Positions 45,329 to 54,899 of a DNA stretch of 60,744 nucleotides are shown here, piece by piece. Location: assembly GCA_900299025.1 (NCBI GenBank), contig OMIE01000049.1, positions 1 through 60,744 of the forward strand, written 5' to 3'. The DNA comes from Burkholderiaceae bacterium. GTDB lineage: Bacteria > Pseudomonadota > Gammaproteobacteria > Burkholderiales > Burkholderiaceae_E. The translations under genes and the position numbers were made by a program. Under the pieces are notes generated by a model. The model was not told the DNA's origin. It saw nothing but the letters and a program-made list of their open reading frames with translations, and did no database searches. Every line of letters starts with the position of its first letter. Positions within the stretch are counted from its first letter, which is position 1.

Positions 45329-46180
45329 ATGACACATGCATCGATCATCACAGGTCAGGCTATTGCTGCAGAGCTGCGTGCTTCAATCCGGCAAGAAGTC
45401 GATCGCTGGCCAGCTGATCTCCCACGGCCTCGTCTTGTCGTCATTCAAGTCGGCGATGATCCAGCATCCTCTGTGTACGTCAAAAACAAAGTAAAGGCTT
45501 GCGAAGAAGCTGGGATTATCTCGGAACATAGACGCCTGCCAGCTGACAGTACTGAGCAAAACTTGGTCGATCACATCGATAGGCTCAACCAGGACTCACA
45601 AGTCCATGGAATCTTGGTGCAACTACCGCTACCAAAGCATCTGAGTGCATCCAAACTCATCGACCGCATTGACCCAAACAAAGATGTTGATGGTTTTCAT
45701 CCGATAAACAGCGGAGCACTCTTTTCGGGACAGCCTCGGCTAGTGCCATGCACGCCTGCCGGGGTTATGGTCTTACTTGAACACACCGGATTCAATTTAC
45801 GCGGTGCTGAAGCCGTCGTCGTAGGTGCAAGCAATATTGTGGGCAAACCGCAAGCCATGTTGCTACTGGCAGCAGGCGCGACCGTCACGCTTTGTAACAG
45901 TAAAACCAAAGACTTGCACGCACACTGCCAGCGCGCCGATGTGCTGATTGCTGCTGTTGGAAGAGCAGGCTTCATCAAGGGCTCGATGATCAAGCCCGGC
46001 GCTGTCGTGATCGATGTGGGCATTAATCGACTCGACTCAGGTCGTCTTTGCGGTGATGTTGATTTTGAATCGGCAAGCAAGAAAGCGTCTTGGATTACGC
46101 CCGTGCCAGGAGGCGTTGGACCCATGACAATTGCGATGTTGCTATCAAACACCCTAAAGGCCGCCCGAAGAACGTTCTAG
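45329..46180 (+). CDS. folD: Bifunctional methylenetetrahydrofolate dehydrogenase/cyclohydrolase FolD
   Basis: A 283-residue protein with [17 protein letters not shown] (catalytic Tyr and Lys), [11 protein letters not shown], the NADP-binding GASNIVGKP and the C-terminal [10 protein letters not shown] signature. FolD interconverts 5,10-methylene-, methenyl- and 10-formyl-tetrahydrofolate, feeding purine, thymidylate and methionine synthesis. AAGAGAG precedes the ATG at 45329. It is divergent from the tRNA pair and followed by prlC after 101 nt. Confidence 0.96.
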   Translation: MTHASIITGQAIAAELRASIRQEVDRWPADLPRPRLVVIQVGDDPASSVYVKNKVKACEEAGIISEHRRLPADSTEQNLVDHIDRLNQDSQVHGILVQLPLPKHLSASKLIDRIDPNKDVDGFHPINSGALFSGQPRLVPCTPAGVMVLLEHTGFNLRGAEAVVVGASNIVGKPQAMLLLAAGATVTLCNSKTKDLHAHCQRADVLIAAVGRAGFIKGSMIKPGAVVIDVGINRLDSGRLCGDVDFESASKKASWITPVPGGVGPMTIAMLLSNTLKAARRTF

Positions 46181-46281
46181 TATGTAATGCTATGCAATTT
46201 GATAGAGTTAAATTCTTTTAAAACGTTATAGACATCTAGTTTACTCAACCATATTGATTCTTCGCCTTCTAGCCTTCGACC

Positions 46282-48381
46282 ATGAATAATCCACTGCTCA
46301 ACCCTGCCCCACATGTTGATTACCCGCTGATTAAAGCTGAACACATCGAGCCCGCCATTAGTGCATTACTGGCTCGCGCGAGAGCCGAGCTTCAAGCCAT
46401 TTCGCAAAAAGATATTGCGTTAGGATGGGACGCAATTGTTGCGCCATTTGACGATGCGTTAGATGCACTATCTCGGAGTTGGGGAGTAGTTGGGCACCTC
46501 AATGCGGTCATGGATCAAGCCGAGTGGCGCAAAGCATTCAATCTTATGCTGCCGCAGGTGACTGACTTCTACACAGCGCTCGAGCAAGACCAAGGGCTTC
46601 TTGATTGCTTTAAGCGACTAAGACAATCGATGTCATCAGACTGTGGATCAACAGTCGACTTGCAACGACAGCGAAGTCTTGACTTAGCAATCCAGGACTT
46701 CAGACTGTCTGGCGCTGAATTGCCACCTGAGCAGCGCGCTGAACTTGCCCTGCTCATCAAATCGTTAAGTGAACACGGACAAAAATTTTCTGAGAACGTT
46801 CTAGATGCTATCAATGCAGCGTCTTGTATGGTTGAAGAACCATCGGGCCTTGATGGTCTACCTGAAGATGTTATTGAAGCTGCACGCCAACAGGCAAAAG
46901 AGCACGGTCAAGAAGGGTGGCGGTTTACGCCTCATATGCCATCGTATCTTCCAGTCATGCAATATGCTCACGACAGGAAGTTACGCGAGAAAATGTATCG
47001 CATCTACAGCACCCTTGCTTCAGACCAAGGTGATCCAACATTTGACAATGGGCCACTGATGGAGAAGATTCTAGCCCTTCGTCAGGCAAGTGCGAAGTTG
47101 CTCGGCTTTGATAATTTTGTTGCGATGTCTTTGCAACCGAAGATGGCGAGTTCAAGTAGTGCGGTTAAGTCCTTTTTGCTGGATTTACACGCACGAGTAA
47201 AACCTCAAGCCCAACAAGAGATCACGCAACTTGCAGACTTTGCTAGCAGGCAACTTGGCATTGAGAAACTAGAGGCTTGGGATATTCCTTATGTTTCTCA
47301 ACAACTGAAGCAACGTTTGTTCGATTTCTCGGATCAGGAAGTAAAGGCGTATTTTCAGCTCGACAAAGTGCTTGACGGTCTTTTTCAATTGATACAAAAG
47401 CTATTTGCATATCGCTTTCAGCTGGTGAACCTTCCTGTATGGCACAAGGATGTAAGGTGTTATGCAATATATGGCAACACCGATGAGACTGCTAGGGCCT
47501 ATGTTTATCTTGACCTCTACTCACGCCCAGGGAAAAGAAGTGGGGCATGGATGAATGTAGCTGCCAATCGTCGGCGTATAGGCCACAGCATTGCTGCGCC
47601 CATGGCATGGTTAACCTGCAATTTCCAAGCGCCCGTTGGTTCACGTCCTGCAACGCTAACCCATGACGAGGTAACCACACTTTTTCATGAATTCGGACAT
47701 GGCCTGCACCATGTTCTTACCGATATGCATGAGCCTAGAGTGTCTGGCCTCAATGGTGTGGAGTGGGATGCCGTTGAGTTGCCAAGCCAGTTTCTTGAAA
47801 ACTTTGCTTGGGAATGGGATCAGATTCAACAAATGACCGAGCATGTTGAAAGTGGCGCTAGCCTTCCGGCACCGCTATACCAACGCATGCTGAAAGCTAA
47901 ACACTTCATGATGGGTATGTATTTAATTAGGCAACTTGAGTTTGGTCTATTTGATTTAGCACTTCACGAGCGACTCGCTCCGGCCAAACCCAACGAGATT
48001 ATGGCTTTGCTGAATGACGTGAGAAGTCAGGTCGCTGTCGTGCCCTACCCCGAATGGAATCGCTTTCCGCACGCTTTTTCACATATTTTTGCTGGCGGCT
48101 ATGCAGCGGGTTATTACAGTTATTTGTGGGCTGAAGTCCTTTCGGCTGACTGCTATTTAGCGTTTACAGAGACTATTGATGGGGAAATTAGATCGATTAA
48201 GCATGAGAAGCGTTCGAAGCTTGGGCAACGATTCTTGCAGGAAATCCTTGCCCTTGGAAGCGTGCGACCAGCTATCGAACACTTCAAGGCCTTCATGAAT
48301 CGTGAACCAAGGCTTGATGCTTTGCTTACGCTCTATGGATTAAGCGGTACTGAGCACATTGGAGCAAGTCATGCTGCCTGA
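46282..48381 (+). CDS. prlC: Oligopeptidase A (M3 family metallopeptidase)
   Basis: A 699-residue thermolysin-like M3 peptidase with zinc motif HEFGHGLHH (His469, Glu470, His473) and the downstream Glu in the GVEWDAVELPSQFLENFAWE region, written here as ELPSQFLENFAWE. PrlC degrades short peptides and cleaved signal peptides in the cytoplasm. Length and N-terminus (NPLLNPAPHVDYPLIKAEHI, 20 residues) match the oligopeptidase A branch. Base composition is notably lower in G+C than the neighbours (about 45 % in samples I counted), and the 101-nt leader is AT-rich. It overlaps the xth start by 11 nt. Confidence 0.94.
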   Translation: MNNPLLNPAPHVDYPLIKAEHIEPAISALLARARAELQAISQKDIALGWDAIVAPFDDALDALSRSWGVVGHLNAVMDQAEWRKAFNLMLPQVTDFYTALEQDQGLLDCFKRLRQSMSSDCGSTVDLQRQRSLDLAIQDFRLSGAELPPEQRAELALLIKSLSEHGQKFSENVLDAINAASCMVEEPSGLDGLPEDVIEAARQQAKEHGQEGWRFTPHMPSYLPVMQYAHDRKLREKMYRIYSTLASDQGDPTFDNGPLMEKILALRQASAKLLGFDNFVAMSLQPKMASSSSAVKSFLLDLHARVKPQAQQEITQLADFASRQLGIEKLEAWDIPYVSQQLKQRLFDFSDQEVKAYFQLDKVLDGLFQLIQKLFAYRFQLVNLPVWHKDVRCYAIYGNTDETARAYVYLDLYSRPGKRSGAWMNVAANRRRIGHSIAAPMAWLTCNFQAPVGSRPATLTHDEVTTLFHEFGHGLHHVLTDMHEPRVSGLNGVEWDAVELPSQFLENFAWEWDQIQQMTEHVESGASLPAPLYQRMLKAKHFMMGMYLIRQLEFGLFDLALHERLAPAKPNEIMALLNDVRSQVAVVPYPEWNRFPHAFSHIFAGGYAAGYYSYLWAEVLSADCYLAFTETIDGEIRSIKHEKRSKLGQRFLQEILALGSVRPAIEHFKAFMNREPRLDALLTLYGLSGTEHIGASHAA

Positions 48382-49195
48382 TGCTGATCTGAGCATTTGC
48401 AGTTGGAATGTGAATTCGCTTAAAGTGCGCTTTGAGCAACTCAAGACGCTGCTACAGACCCAACGCTGGGATGTCATCTGCCTTCAAGAAACCAAGATGA
48501 CAGATGATCGCTTCCCCTACGAAGCCTTACGCGAATTAGGCTATCACGCCTTTCATATAGGGCAGCCAACCTACAATGGCGTCGCGATCCTGGCCCGTCT
48601 TGATCGATTTCAGGACATGAAGCTCATCCAAAGTCAGCTTCCTGAGTTGGATGACCCGCAACAACGATTCATCCTTGCGCAAATAGACGATTTAGTGATT
48701 GCTTGCGCTTACGTGCCAAACGGGCAGGCTGTAGATTCTGACAAATTTAAGTACAAATTGAATTGGCTTGATAAGCTTTATGGTTTTTTAAGCAATAGTG
48801 ATTTGTGTCGCCACCCATTCGCTCTACTTGGCGATTTCAATATTGCGCCCCAAGACATTGATGTTCACGATGCGGAGTTGTGGCGAAATCAAGTGCTTTG
48901 TACATCCGAAGAAAGAATCCGATTTCAAGGACTTCTCGATCTCGGATTAACCGACTGTTTTCGTCATCTAGAGCCACTGAGCCGAGTTTATAGTTGGTGG
49001 GACTATCGACAACTTGCATTTCAAAAAAATAAAGGCCTTCGCATTGATCACATTCTCATCAGCCAACCACTAGTGCCTTTGTTAACGTCATGTGAAATTG
49101 TTCGGCAGGTTCGGAAAGCAGAAAAGGCTTCAGATCATGCGCCGGTGTTGGCAAGACTCGGTCGTCGCATCACCAATGATCATCCTCTAACTTAA
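48371..49195 (+). CDS. xth: Exodeoxyribonuclease III
   Basis: A 274-residue endonuclease/exonuclease/phosphatase-fold protein: SWNVNSLKVR, LQETKMTDD (catalytic Glu), GDFNIAP and the terminal SDHAPV with the catalytic Asp-His. It is the AP endonuclease of base-excision repair with 3'-5' exonuclease activity. The ATG at 48371 has GGAG 7 nt upstream and overlaps prlC; a TTG at 48359 is possible but less likely. Its 3' end overlaps ntrC by 26 nt, convergent. Confidence 0.94.
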   Translation: MLPDADLSICSWNVNSLKVRFEQLKTLLQTQRWDVICLQETKMTDDRFPYEALRELGYHAFHIGQPTYNGVAILARLDRFQDMKLIQSQLPELDDPQQRFILAQIDDLVIACAYVPNGQAVDSDKFKYKLNWLDKLYGFLSNSDLCRHPFALLGDFNIAPQDIDVHDAELWRNQVLCTSEERIRFQGLLDLGLTDCFRHLEPLSRVYSWWDYRQLAFQKNKGLRIDHILISQPLVPLLTSCEIVRQVRKAEKASDHAPVLARLGRRITNDHPLT

Positions 49196-50765
49196 GCTCC
49201 TGTATCTTTCTTGTAATCGTATTGCGGCCGATGCCAAGCCGTGACGCAGCATCGATACGCCGCCCTCTTGTGTGCCTAAGAGCTGTCCGAATGACGATTG
49301 ATTCAAACCGGCGCGTCAAGTGATCCATTAAGACTGAATTATCGGGTATGCCTGTTTGACTCGCTAACGAACGCTGTACCTCTTGGATCAATCCCTGCTC
49401 CCATGCACTATCCATCCCATCATGCGCTTGTTTTGCGCCACTAAGCCCTGGCTCGGGCATCTGTAAGGTATGCGCACTTAGGAGATGATCGGACACGGGC
49501 ACGAGTTGCCTTTGATGTAGATCTGCAGATATCGCAGGACCTGAGTTTTGACCATTGGAAGCCAGCCCGTGTGGGCCAGAGGTGCCGTTGGTCAGCGCAA
49601 GGCCTCGGGGTGTTAGCTGTTTGAATTCTGATGGCAAATCCTTGCCCTCAACAACTTGCGCAGGGGCCATGACGCTTATCCAGTGACAGGTATTTTCCAG
49701 TTGACGCACGTTGCCGGGCCAAGAGAACTTACATAAGGCGTTCTGAGCATCATCAGACAAGCGCTTGACCTCAACGCCGAGTTCTTTAGCACTTCGCTGC
49801 AAGAAATGCCGACTCAGCAGCGGGATGTCTTCAACCCGTTCGCGTAGCGCCGGCAACCGAAGACGAATGACGTTAAGCCGATGAAATAAATCTTCGCGAA
49901 ACTGGCCTTGGTGAACTCGTTGTTCTAAATCCTGATGAGTCGCAGCAATGACTCTGACATTTGCTTGCAGGGCCTGCTGACCACCAACGCGGTAGAACTG
50001 GCCATCAGCAAGAACCCGGAGCAGCCTGGTTTGAAGCTCAGCCGGCATATCGCCAATTTCGTCAAGAAAAAGCGTACCACCCTCTGCCTGTTCGAATCGG
50101 CCGCGACGCTGCTGCTGGGCACCGGTAAACGAGCCACGCTCATGCCCGAAGAGCTCAGACTCTAGTAAATCCTTTGGAATCGCCGCGGTGTTGAGGGCAA
50201 CAAAAGGGCCTTTAGCTCGGATACTGTGGCGATGTAAAGCTCTTGCTACAAGCTCTTTGCCAGTTCCTGATTCGCCCGTTATTAACACAGTAACACTTGA
50301 GGAAGCGAGCCTCCCGATCGCTCTAAATACCTCTTGCATGGCAGGCGCTTGTCCGAGCATGTCGGTAGCAACCAACTCTTGTTGCGCTTCTACCGATTCG
50401 CGTCCAGACTCTTGGACAGCACGCCTGATTAACTCCATGGCGTGTGATAAGTCAAATGGCTTGGGTAGGTACTCAAAGGCACCTCCCCTGAATGCAGATA
50501 CCGCGCTGTCAAGATCAGAGTAGGCCGTGGTGATGATTACAGGAAGCGCAGGCCTTTGACGACGGACACGCTCAAGCAACTCCAAACCATTTGTGCCAGG
50601 CATTCTAATATCTGATACAAGTACTTGCGGTGCCTCTTGCTCTAGCGCCAATAGGCACTCCTGAGCATTGTCAAAGCAGCGAACCGCTAATCCTTCTCGT
50701 TGAACTGCCCGCTCAAGCACCCAACGGATCGACTGGTCATCATCTACGATCCAGATTCCCTTCAT
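49170..50765 (-). CDS. ntrC: Nitrogen regulation response regulator NtrC
   Basis: A 531-residue sigma-54 activator: receiver domain with phospho-acceptor Asp52, AAA+ domain with Walker A GESGTGKE (164-171), sigma-54 contact loop GSFTGA (211-216) and Walker B LFLDEIGD, a long variable linker (about 385-460), and a Fis-type HTH at the end (RIDAASRLGIGRNTITRKIQ). It drives glnA and other nitrogen genes when phosphorylated by NtrB. The usual loop is GAFTGA; Ser replaces Ala here. It overlaps ntrB by 4 nt. Confidence 0.95.
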   Translation of the reverse strand: MKGIWIVDDDQSIRWVLERAVQREGLAVRCFDNAQECLLALEQEAPQVLVSDIRMPGTNGLELLERVRRQRPALPVIITTAYSDLDSAVSAFRGGAFEYLPKPFDLSHAMELIRRAVQESGRESVEAQQELVATDMLGQAPAMQEVFRAIGRLASSSVTVLITGESGTGKELVARALHRHSIRAKGPFVALNTAAIPKDLLESELFGHERGSFTGAQQQRRGRFEQAEGGTLFLDEIGDMPAELQTRLLRVLADGQFYRVGGQQALQANVRVIAATHQDLEQRVHQGQFREDLFHRLNVIRLRLPALRERVEDIPLLSRHFLQRSAKELGVEVKRLSDDAQNALCKFSWPGNVRQLENTCHWISVMAPAQVVEGKDLPSEFKQLTPRGLALTNGTSGPHGLASNGQNSGPAISADLHQRQLVPVSDHLLSAHTLQMPEPGLSGAKQAHDGMDSAWEQGLIQEVQRSLASQTGIPDNSVLMDHLTRRFESIVIRTALRHTRGRRIDAASRLGIGRNTITRKIQELKLEDDHW

Positions 50766-51829
50766 CGCTTCTTGCCGCCTATCAATGGGAGCCTTACCTT
50801 AAAGTCGGTTTCCCCGGGTTTGCTGTCAAACTCAATGATCCCGCCATGTTGCTGGACTAACGATTGAGCCATTGATAATCCCAGACCGCTGCCACCAGCC
50901 CGGCCGGTGACCAAGGGATAAAAGATCGATTCTCGCAAATCAAGTGGCACCCCTGGCCCGTTGTCAATAACATGCAAATCCAATGCCAAACGATGTCGTA
51001 CTCGACCAATCGTCACTTGGCGAGCTATGCGGGTTTTAAATGTAATTGTGCCCTGGCCCAGCATCGCTTGCGCGGCATTGCGAGCAAGATTTAAGACCGC
51101 TTGGATGATTTGTTCAAGGTCGCCCTCAACCTCGGGAAGGCTAGCGTCATAGTCACGACAAAGGTTGATGCCTTTGGGATACTCCACCGTGATTAAGGAG
51201 CCAACACGATCGCATACCTGATGAATATTGAATAGTTCTATTTTTGGTAAATGTTTCTGAGGAGCGAGTAATCGGTCGACCAGCTTTTGCAATCGATCGG
51301 CTTCGCTGATAATGACCTGTGTATATTCTCGAAAATGTGCACCAGGAAGATCGATTTCAAGCAGTTGAGCTGCGCCGCGAATACCGCCCAGTGGATTCTT
51401 CACTTCATGGGCAAGATTTCTAAGTAGTTCGTGGTTTGCCTTCGCGGAGTCATAAATTCGATTTTCACGATCAACGCGTCGCCTTTGCTCAAGTGCTTGA
51501 AATTCCAGTACGAGCCCCAAATCAGCGCCCTCGGGCACAACCGCGGTGCATGCACAATGAAGAGGCTCTCTACCAGGTCTAGTCAAACTAAGTTCAAAAC
51601 GCTTGGCACCGTACATCAGGCGCTTCCCGTCCCAGAACAAATGTTCGATCGGTGCGCCATCAACGAAGGAACGCCAAAAAGCCTGTCCCTGCAAGGAGCG
51701 AGAGGTGCACTCAAATAGTTGCTCTGCGGCCAAATTCATGAATACAACATTGCCCGCGTGGTCGAGCAATACGATTGCTGAAGCAGCAAGATTTAGCGCC
51801 ATAAAACTCGCATGCTCGATGGACTTCAT
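50762..51829 (-). CDS. ntrB: Nitrogen regulation sensor kinase NtrB
   Basis: 355 residues without membrane segments: a PAS domain (about 10-115), HisKA with the phosphorylated His141 (NLAHEVKNPLGG) and the HATPase domain with N-box (LNLARNAAQAM), VIDNGPGVP and GGSGLGLSMAQ. NtrB phosphorylates NtrC when nitrogen is scarce and acts as its phosphatase when bound by PII. It lies between glnA and ntrC, in the standard glnA-ntrB-ntrC order, and overlaps ntrC by 4 nt. Confidence 0.95.
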   Translation of the reverse strand: MKSIEHASFMALNLAASAIVLLDHAGNVVFMNLAAEQLFECTSRSLQGQAFWRSFVDGAPIEHLFWDGKRLMYGAKRFELSLTRPGREPLHCACTAVVPEGADLGLVLEFQALEQRRRVDRENRIYDSAKANHELLRNLAHEVKNPLGGIRGAAQLLEIDLPGAHFREYTQVIISEADRLQKLVDRLLAPQKHLPKIELFNIHQVCDRVGSLITVEYPKGINLCRDYDASLPEVEGDLEQIIQAVLNLARNAAQAMLGQGTITFKTRIARQVTIGRVRHRLALDLHVIDNGPGVPLDLRESIFYPLVTGRAGGSGLGLSMAQSLVQQHGGIIEFDSKPGETDFKVRLPLIGGKKR

Positions 51830-51901
51830 TTAGGCCTTACGCACGATGAATGAGAGCGGTATATATCGCGTTAGTTTTGACTAAATCCTGATCATCAGTA
51901 C

Positions 51902-51932
51902 AAAAAAAGGGGCGACTCAACGCGCCCCTTTT
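51902..51932 (-). terminator. Rho-independent terminator after glnA
   Basis: GGGGCG (51909-51914) and CGCCCC (51923-51928) pair around an 8-nt loop, flanked by A7 and T4 on the plus strand. Read on the minus strand, the stem is followed by seven U residues, a classic terminator about 25 nt after the glnA stop. ntrB-ntrC must therefore be expressed by readthrough or from a promoter in 51830-51900. Confidence 0.85.
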
Positions 51933-51955
51933 CTCGGTCCTACCTCAATGACTCA

Positions 51956-53371
51956 TTAAAGCGAGTAGTACATATCAAACTCAATAGGATGGGTTGTCAT
52001 ACGGAACCGTGTGACTTCCTCCATCTTCAATGCGATAAATGCATCGATCATTTCATCACTGAAGACACCTCCACGCGTTAGGAATTCGCGATCTTTATCG
52101 AGTTGCTCAAGTGCTTGGTCGAGGCTCGAGCAAACTGTAGGAATCTTTGCATCCTCTTCGGGTGGCAGGTCGTAAAGATTCTTGTCAGCCGCTTCACCGG
52201 GGTGAATCTTGTTTTGAACACCGTCAAGACCAGCCATCAACATCGCTGCGAAGGCAAGATATGGGTTGGCGGTGGGATCGGGGAAACGCACTTCGATCCG
52301 ACGTCCCTTCGGATTGCTCACATAAGGTATACGAATTGAAGCGGAGCGATTACGGGCTGAATAGGCAAGCTTGACCGGTGCTTCAAAGCCAGGCACAAGA
52401 CGTTTATAAGAATTTGTACCAGGGTTTGTGATTGCATTGAGTGCACGTGCATGTTTGATAATGCCGCCAATGTAGTAAAGCGCAAAGTCAGATAGGCCTG
52501 CGTATTTATCGCCAGCGAAAAGATTGTGTCCATCTTTCCACACAGACTGGTGGCAGTGCATCCCTGATCCGTTGTCGCCAACGACTGGCTTTGGCATAAA
52601 GGTGGCAGTTTTGCCATAGCTTGCTGCAACGTTATGAACGACATACTTAAGCACTTGTGTCCAGTCAGCGCGTTGAACAAGTGTCGAAAACCTGGTTCCG
52701 ATTTCACATTGACCTGCGCCTGCGACTTCATGGTGATGAACTTCGACAGGCACACCCATTTGCTCGAGTATCAAGCACATTTCAGAACGCATATCCTGAA
52801 AGGAGTCGACCGGAGGTACTGGGAAGTAGCCCCCCTTTACCGCGGGGCGATGAGCCAGATTGCCTCCTTCGATATCTTTGCCACTACTCCATGAGGCCTC
52901 CTCGGAATGGATCTTCACCGAGCTTCCTGACATGTCGGACCACCAGGTGACCGAATCAAAAATGAAGAACTCAGGCTCTGGACCAAAGTAAGCCGTATCG
53001 CCGATGCCCGATGCCTTCAGGTAAGCCTCGGCCCGCTTTGCGATGGACCGAGGATCGCGAGAATAGCCCTTGCCGTCAGATGGCTCGACCACATCACAAC
53101 TCAAGATGAGTGTGGATTCTTCACGGAAAGGATCCATGTTTGCCGTTGTAGGATCGGGCATCAGCAGCATATCGGAGGCTTCGATGCCCTTCCAACCTGC
53201 AATCGACGAGCCGTCAAATGCATGGCCCGCACTGAACTTTTCTTCATCAAACGCGGATACGGGTACGCTTACGTGCTGCTCTTTACCGCGGGTGTCAGTG
53301 AACCGAAAATCGACAAACTTTACGTCGTTGTCTTTCACCATTTTTAGGACGTCTTGTACAGACTTCGACAT
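51956..53371 (-). CDS. glnA: Glutamine synthetase type I
   Basis: A 471-residue GSI-beta enzyme with the DGSS loop ([11 protein letters not shown]), metal ligands in [12 protein letters not shown] and MHCHQS, the NRSASIRIP arginine region and the adenylylation Tyr in NLYDLPPEE, so activity is probably controlled by GlnE. It makes glutamine from glutamate and ammonia. Two ATGs are adjacent; the second, at 53371, has the better distance (8 nt) from GGAG. Expression fits NtrC/sigma-54 control, with sites listed separately. Confidence 0.97.
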   Translation of the reverse strand: MSKSVQDVLKMVKDNDVKFVDFRFTDTRGKEQHVSVPVSAFDEEKFSAGHAFDGSSIAGWKGIEASDMLLMPDPTTANMDPFREESTLILSCDVVEPSDGKGYSRDPRSIAKRAEAYLKASGIGDTAYFGPEPEFFIFDSVTWWSDMSGSSVKIHSEEASWSSGKDIEGGNLAHRPAVKGGYFPVPPVDSFQDMRSEMCLILEQMGVPVEVHHHEVAGAGQCEIGTRFSTLVQRADWTQVLKYVVHNVAASYGKTATFMPKPVVGDNGSGMHCHQSVWKDGHNLFAGDKYAGLSDFALYYIGGIIKHARALNAITNPGTNSYKRLVPGFEAPVKLAYSARNRSASIRIPYVSNPKGRRIEVRFPDPTANPYLAFAAMLMAGLDGVQNKIHPGEAADKNLYDLPPEEDAKIPTVCSSLDQALEQLDKDREFLTRGGVFSDEMIDAFIALKMEEVTRFRMTTHPIEFDMYYSL

Positions 53372-53497
53372 CATTTAATCTCCATGAGTTGAAGGGCAAA
53401 AATTAGTATGGGTTGCGAGCGCGTCCCGATAAGGCCTGAGAATTCTATTCGTTCGAACCAAGAAGATGGGCTCAGCACGACCGACAAGATAATTGCA

Positions 53498-53513
53498 GCA
53501 TAAAGTGTGCCAG
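53498..53513 (-). promoter_or_regulatory. Sigma-54 promoter of glnA
   Basis: On the minus strand TGGCAC-N5-ATGCT gives the diagnostic GG-N10-GC (GG at 53512-53511, GC at 53500-53499). The start site would be near 53487, leaving a leader of about 115 nt before glnA. Confidence 0.8.
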
Positions 53514-53573
53514 GCAAAGGGCCGTATTCTTCAGGCACTCACGCACTTACATTTGGCTTGATAAGCCTCTGCT

Positions 53574-53640
53574 TGCCCGGCTATGGTGCAAGCAATCGCA
53601 TAATGCACTGCGATGGTGCATTATGCGCCATTATGGTGTA
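53574..53640 (-). promoter_or_regulatory. NtrC-binding enhancer of glnA (one strong and two weaker sites)
   Basis: The strong site TGCACT-N5-GGTGCA (53604-53620) has perfect TGCAC/GTGCA arms and lies inside a longer perfect inverted repeat with 12-bp arms at 53597-53608 and 53616-53627. Weaker sites are TGCGCC-N5-GGTGTA (53624-53640) and TGCCCG-N5-GGTGCA (53574-53590). Their centres are about 125, 145 and 95 nt upstream of the predicted start site, matching the usual NtrC enhancer distance. The upstream site overlaps the last codons of hemW. Confidence 0.8.
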
Positions 53641-54896
53641 TCGCGCAAAAAAGAAGCTTGCAAGTCATTAAGGAAACGCCAGCCCAAATCGCTTGCTCGC
53701 CAGTGCGTCGGATTTTGATCAAGTAGACCCTTGCTGACTGCTTGATTGGCCATCTGAGCAAGAACAGTTGCTGGTAAACCGGTACGCTCCTGCCACCAGT
53801 GACTTGGCACCCCATCCTTCAGTCGTAGAACGTTGAGCATAAACTCAAAGGGTAAGTCACTCGGAGCCAGCCATCGCTCCGTGTAGTGCTGTTTGCCTGA
53901 TTCGGGGATTAAAGAGTCCATGTAAAGCTCTGGATTTCGTCGCCGCACGGTACGTCTTATGCCCTGATGATCACTGATTTTCCCGTGTGCACCCGCGCCG
54001 ATCCCTAAGTAGTCGCCGAACTGCCAGTAGTTAAGATTGTGTCGACAACGCTGCCCGTTTTGGGCCAAAGCCGATACTTCGTACTGCTCAAAGCCAGCAT
54101 GCGCCAGGTTCGACTCAATCAGCCATTGCATCGACTCGAGCAGATCCTCGTCAGGCATGCACGCTGGAGCGTGCTTAGCGAAGACGGTATTCGGCTCGAT
54201 GGTGAATTGATAAAGCGATAAATGGCTTAATCCTTTATCGACGTAATGAAGAGCTGCTGCCAAGTCACTCCCTAAGCTTGCGAGATCTTGCCCTGGCTGG
54301 CCGTACATCAAATCAATATTGACCCGTGGAAAGATTCGAATCGCAGCGTCAAGCGCGAAATGTGATTGCGAGCCATCGTGAATGCGACCGATGCGCCTTA
54401 GGCAATCATCTGAAAAGCTTTGTACACCCAGGCTAAGTCGATTCACGCCAGTCGCTGCAAAAGCTTCAAAACGCTCGCGCTCAAAACTGCCTGGGTTTGC
54501 CTCCATGGTGATCTCCGCGTCTGCAGAGAGCCTCAGCAGACTTCGAACCGCATCGAGTAGTTTCGCCATGAGCGGCGGTGGGCACAGGCTGGGCGTACCG
54601 CCGCCAATGAAGACGGTTTGTACGTTGCGGCCCCAGACTGACGCAAGCGAACCCTCAAGATCACAGATCAAGGCATCGATGTAGGGTGCAAAGAGCGAAT
54701 CGGTGTTTTGGAGATTAACCCTCCCATTGGTCGTTAAGAGATTTGCGGCCTCGTGTGAATTGAAGTCGCAATAAGGACACTTCCTTACGCACCATGGCAT
54801 ATGAATATAAAGGCCAAGGGGCGGCGGAAACGGCAGGCGTATCTCGTCATGACGAACAAGGCTGATCTCAGTGATTGCCTTTAGGCTTTCAGCCAT
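53631..54896 (-). CDS. hemW: Heme chaperone HemW (HemN-like radical SAM protein)
   Basis: A 421-residue radical SAM protein with CVRKCPYCDFNSH (Cys36, 40, 43), FIGGGTPSL and the C-terminal HemN_C wing. The CPYCDF form and lack of a fourth Cys extension mark HemW, a heme carrier, rather than coproporphyrinogen dehydrogenase HemN. It follows rdgB after 3 nt in the rph-rdgB-hemW operon. Its 3' end contains part of the glnA enhancer. Confidence 0.92.
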   Translation of the reverse strand: MAESLKAITEISLVRHDEIRLPFPPPLGLYIHMPWCVRKCPYCDFNSHEAANLLTTNGRVNLQNTDSLFAPYIDALICDLEGSLASVWGRNVQTVFIGGGTPSLCPPPLMAKLLDAVRSLLRLSADAEITMEANPGSFERERFEAFAATGVNRLSLGVQSFSDDCLRRIGRIHDGSQSHFALDAAIRIFPRVNIDLMYGQPGQDLASLGSDLAAALHYVDKGLSHLSLYQFTIEPNTVFAKHAPACMPDEDLLESMQWLIESNLAHAGFEQYEVSALAQNGQRCRHNLNYWQFGDYLGIGAGAHGKISDHQGIRRTVRRRNPELYMDSLIPESGKQHYTERWLAPSDLPFEFMLNVLRLKDGVPSHWWQERTGLPATVLAQMANQAVSKGLLDQNPTHWRASDLGWRFLNDLQASFLRDTP

Positions 54897-54899
54897 GAC

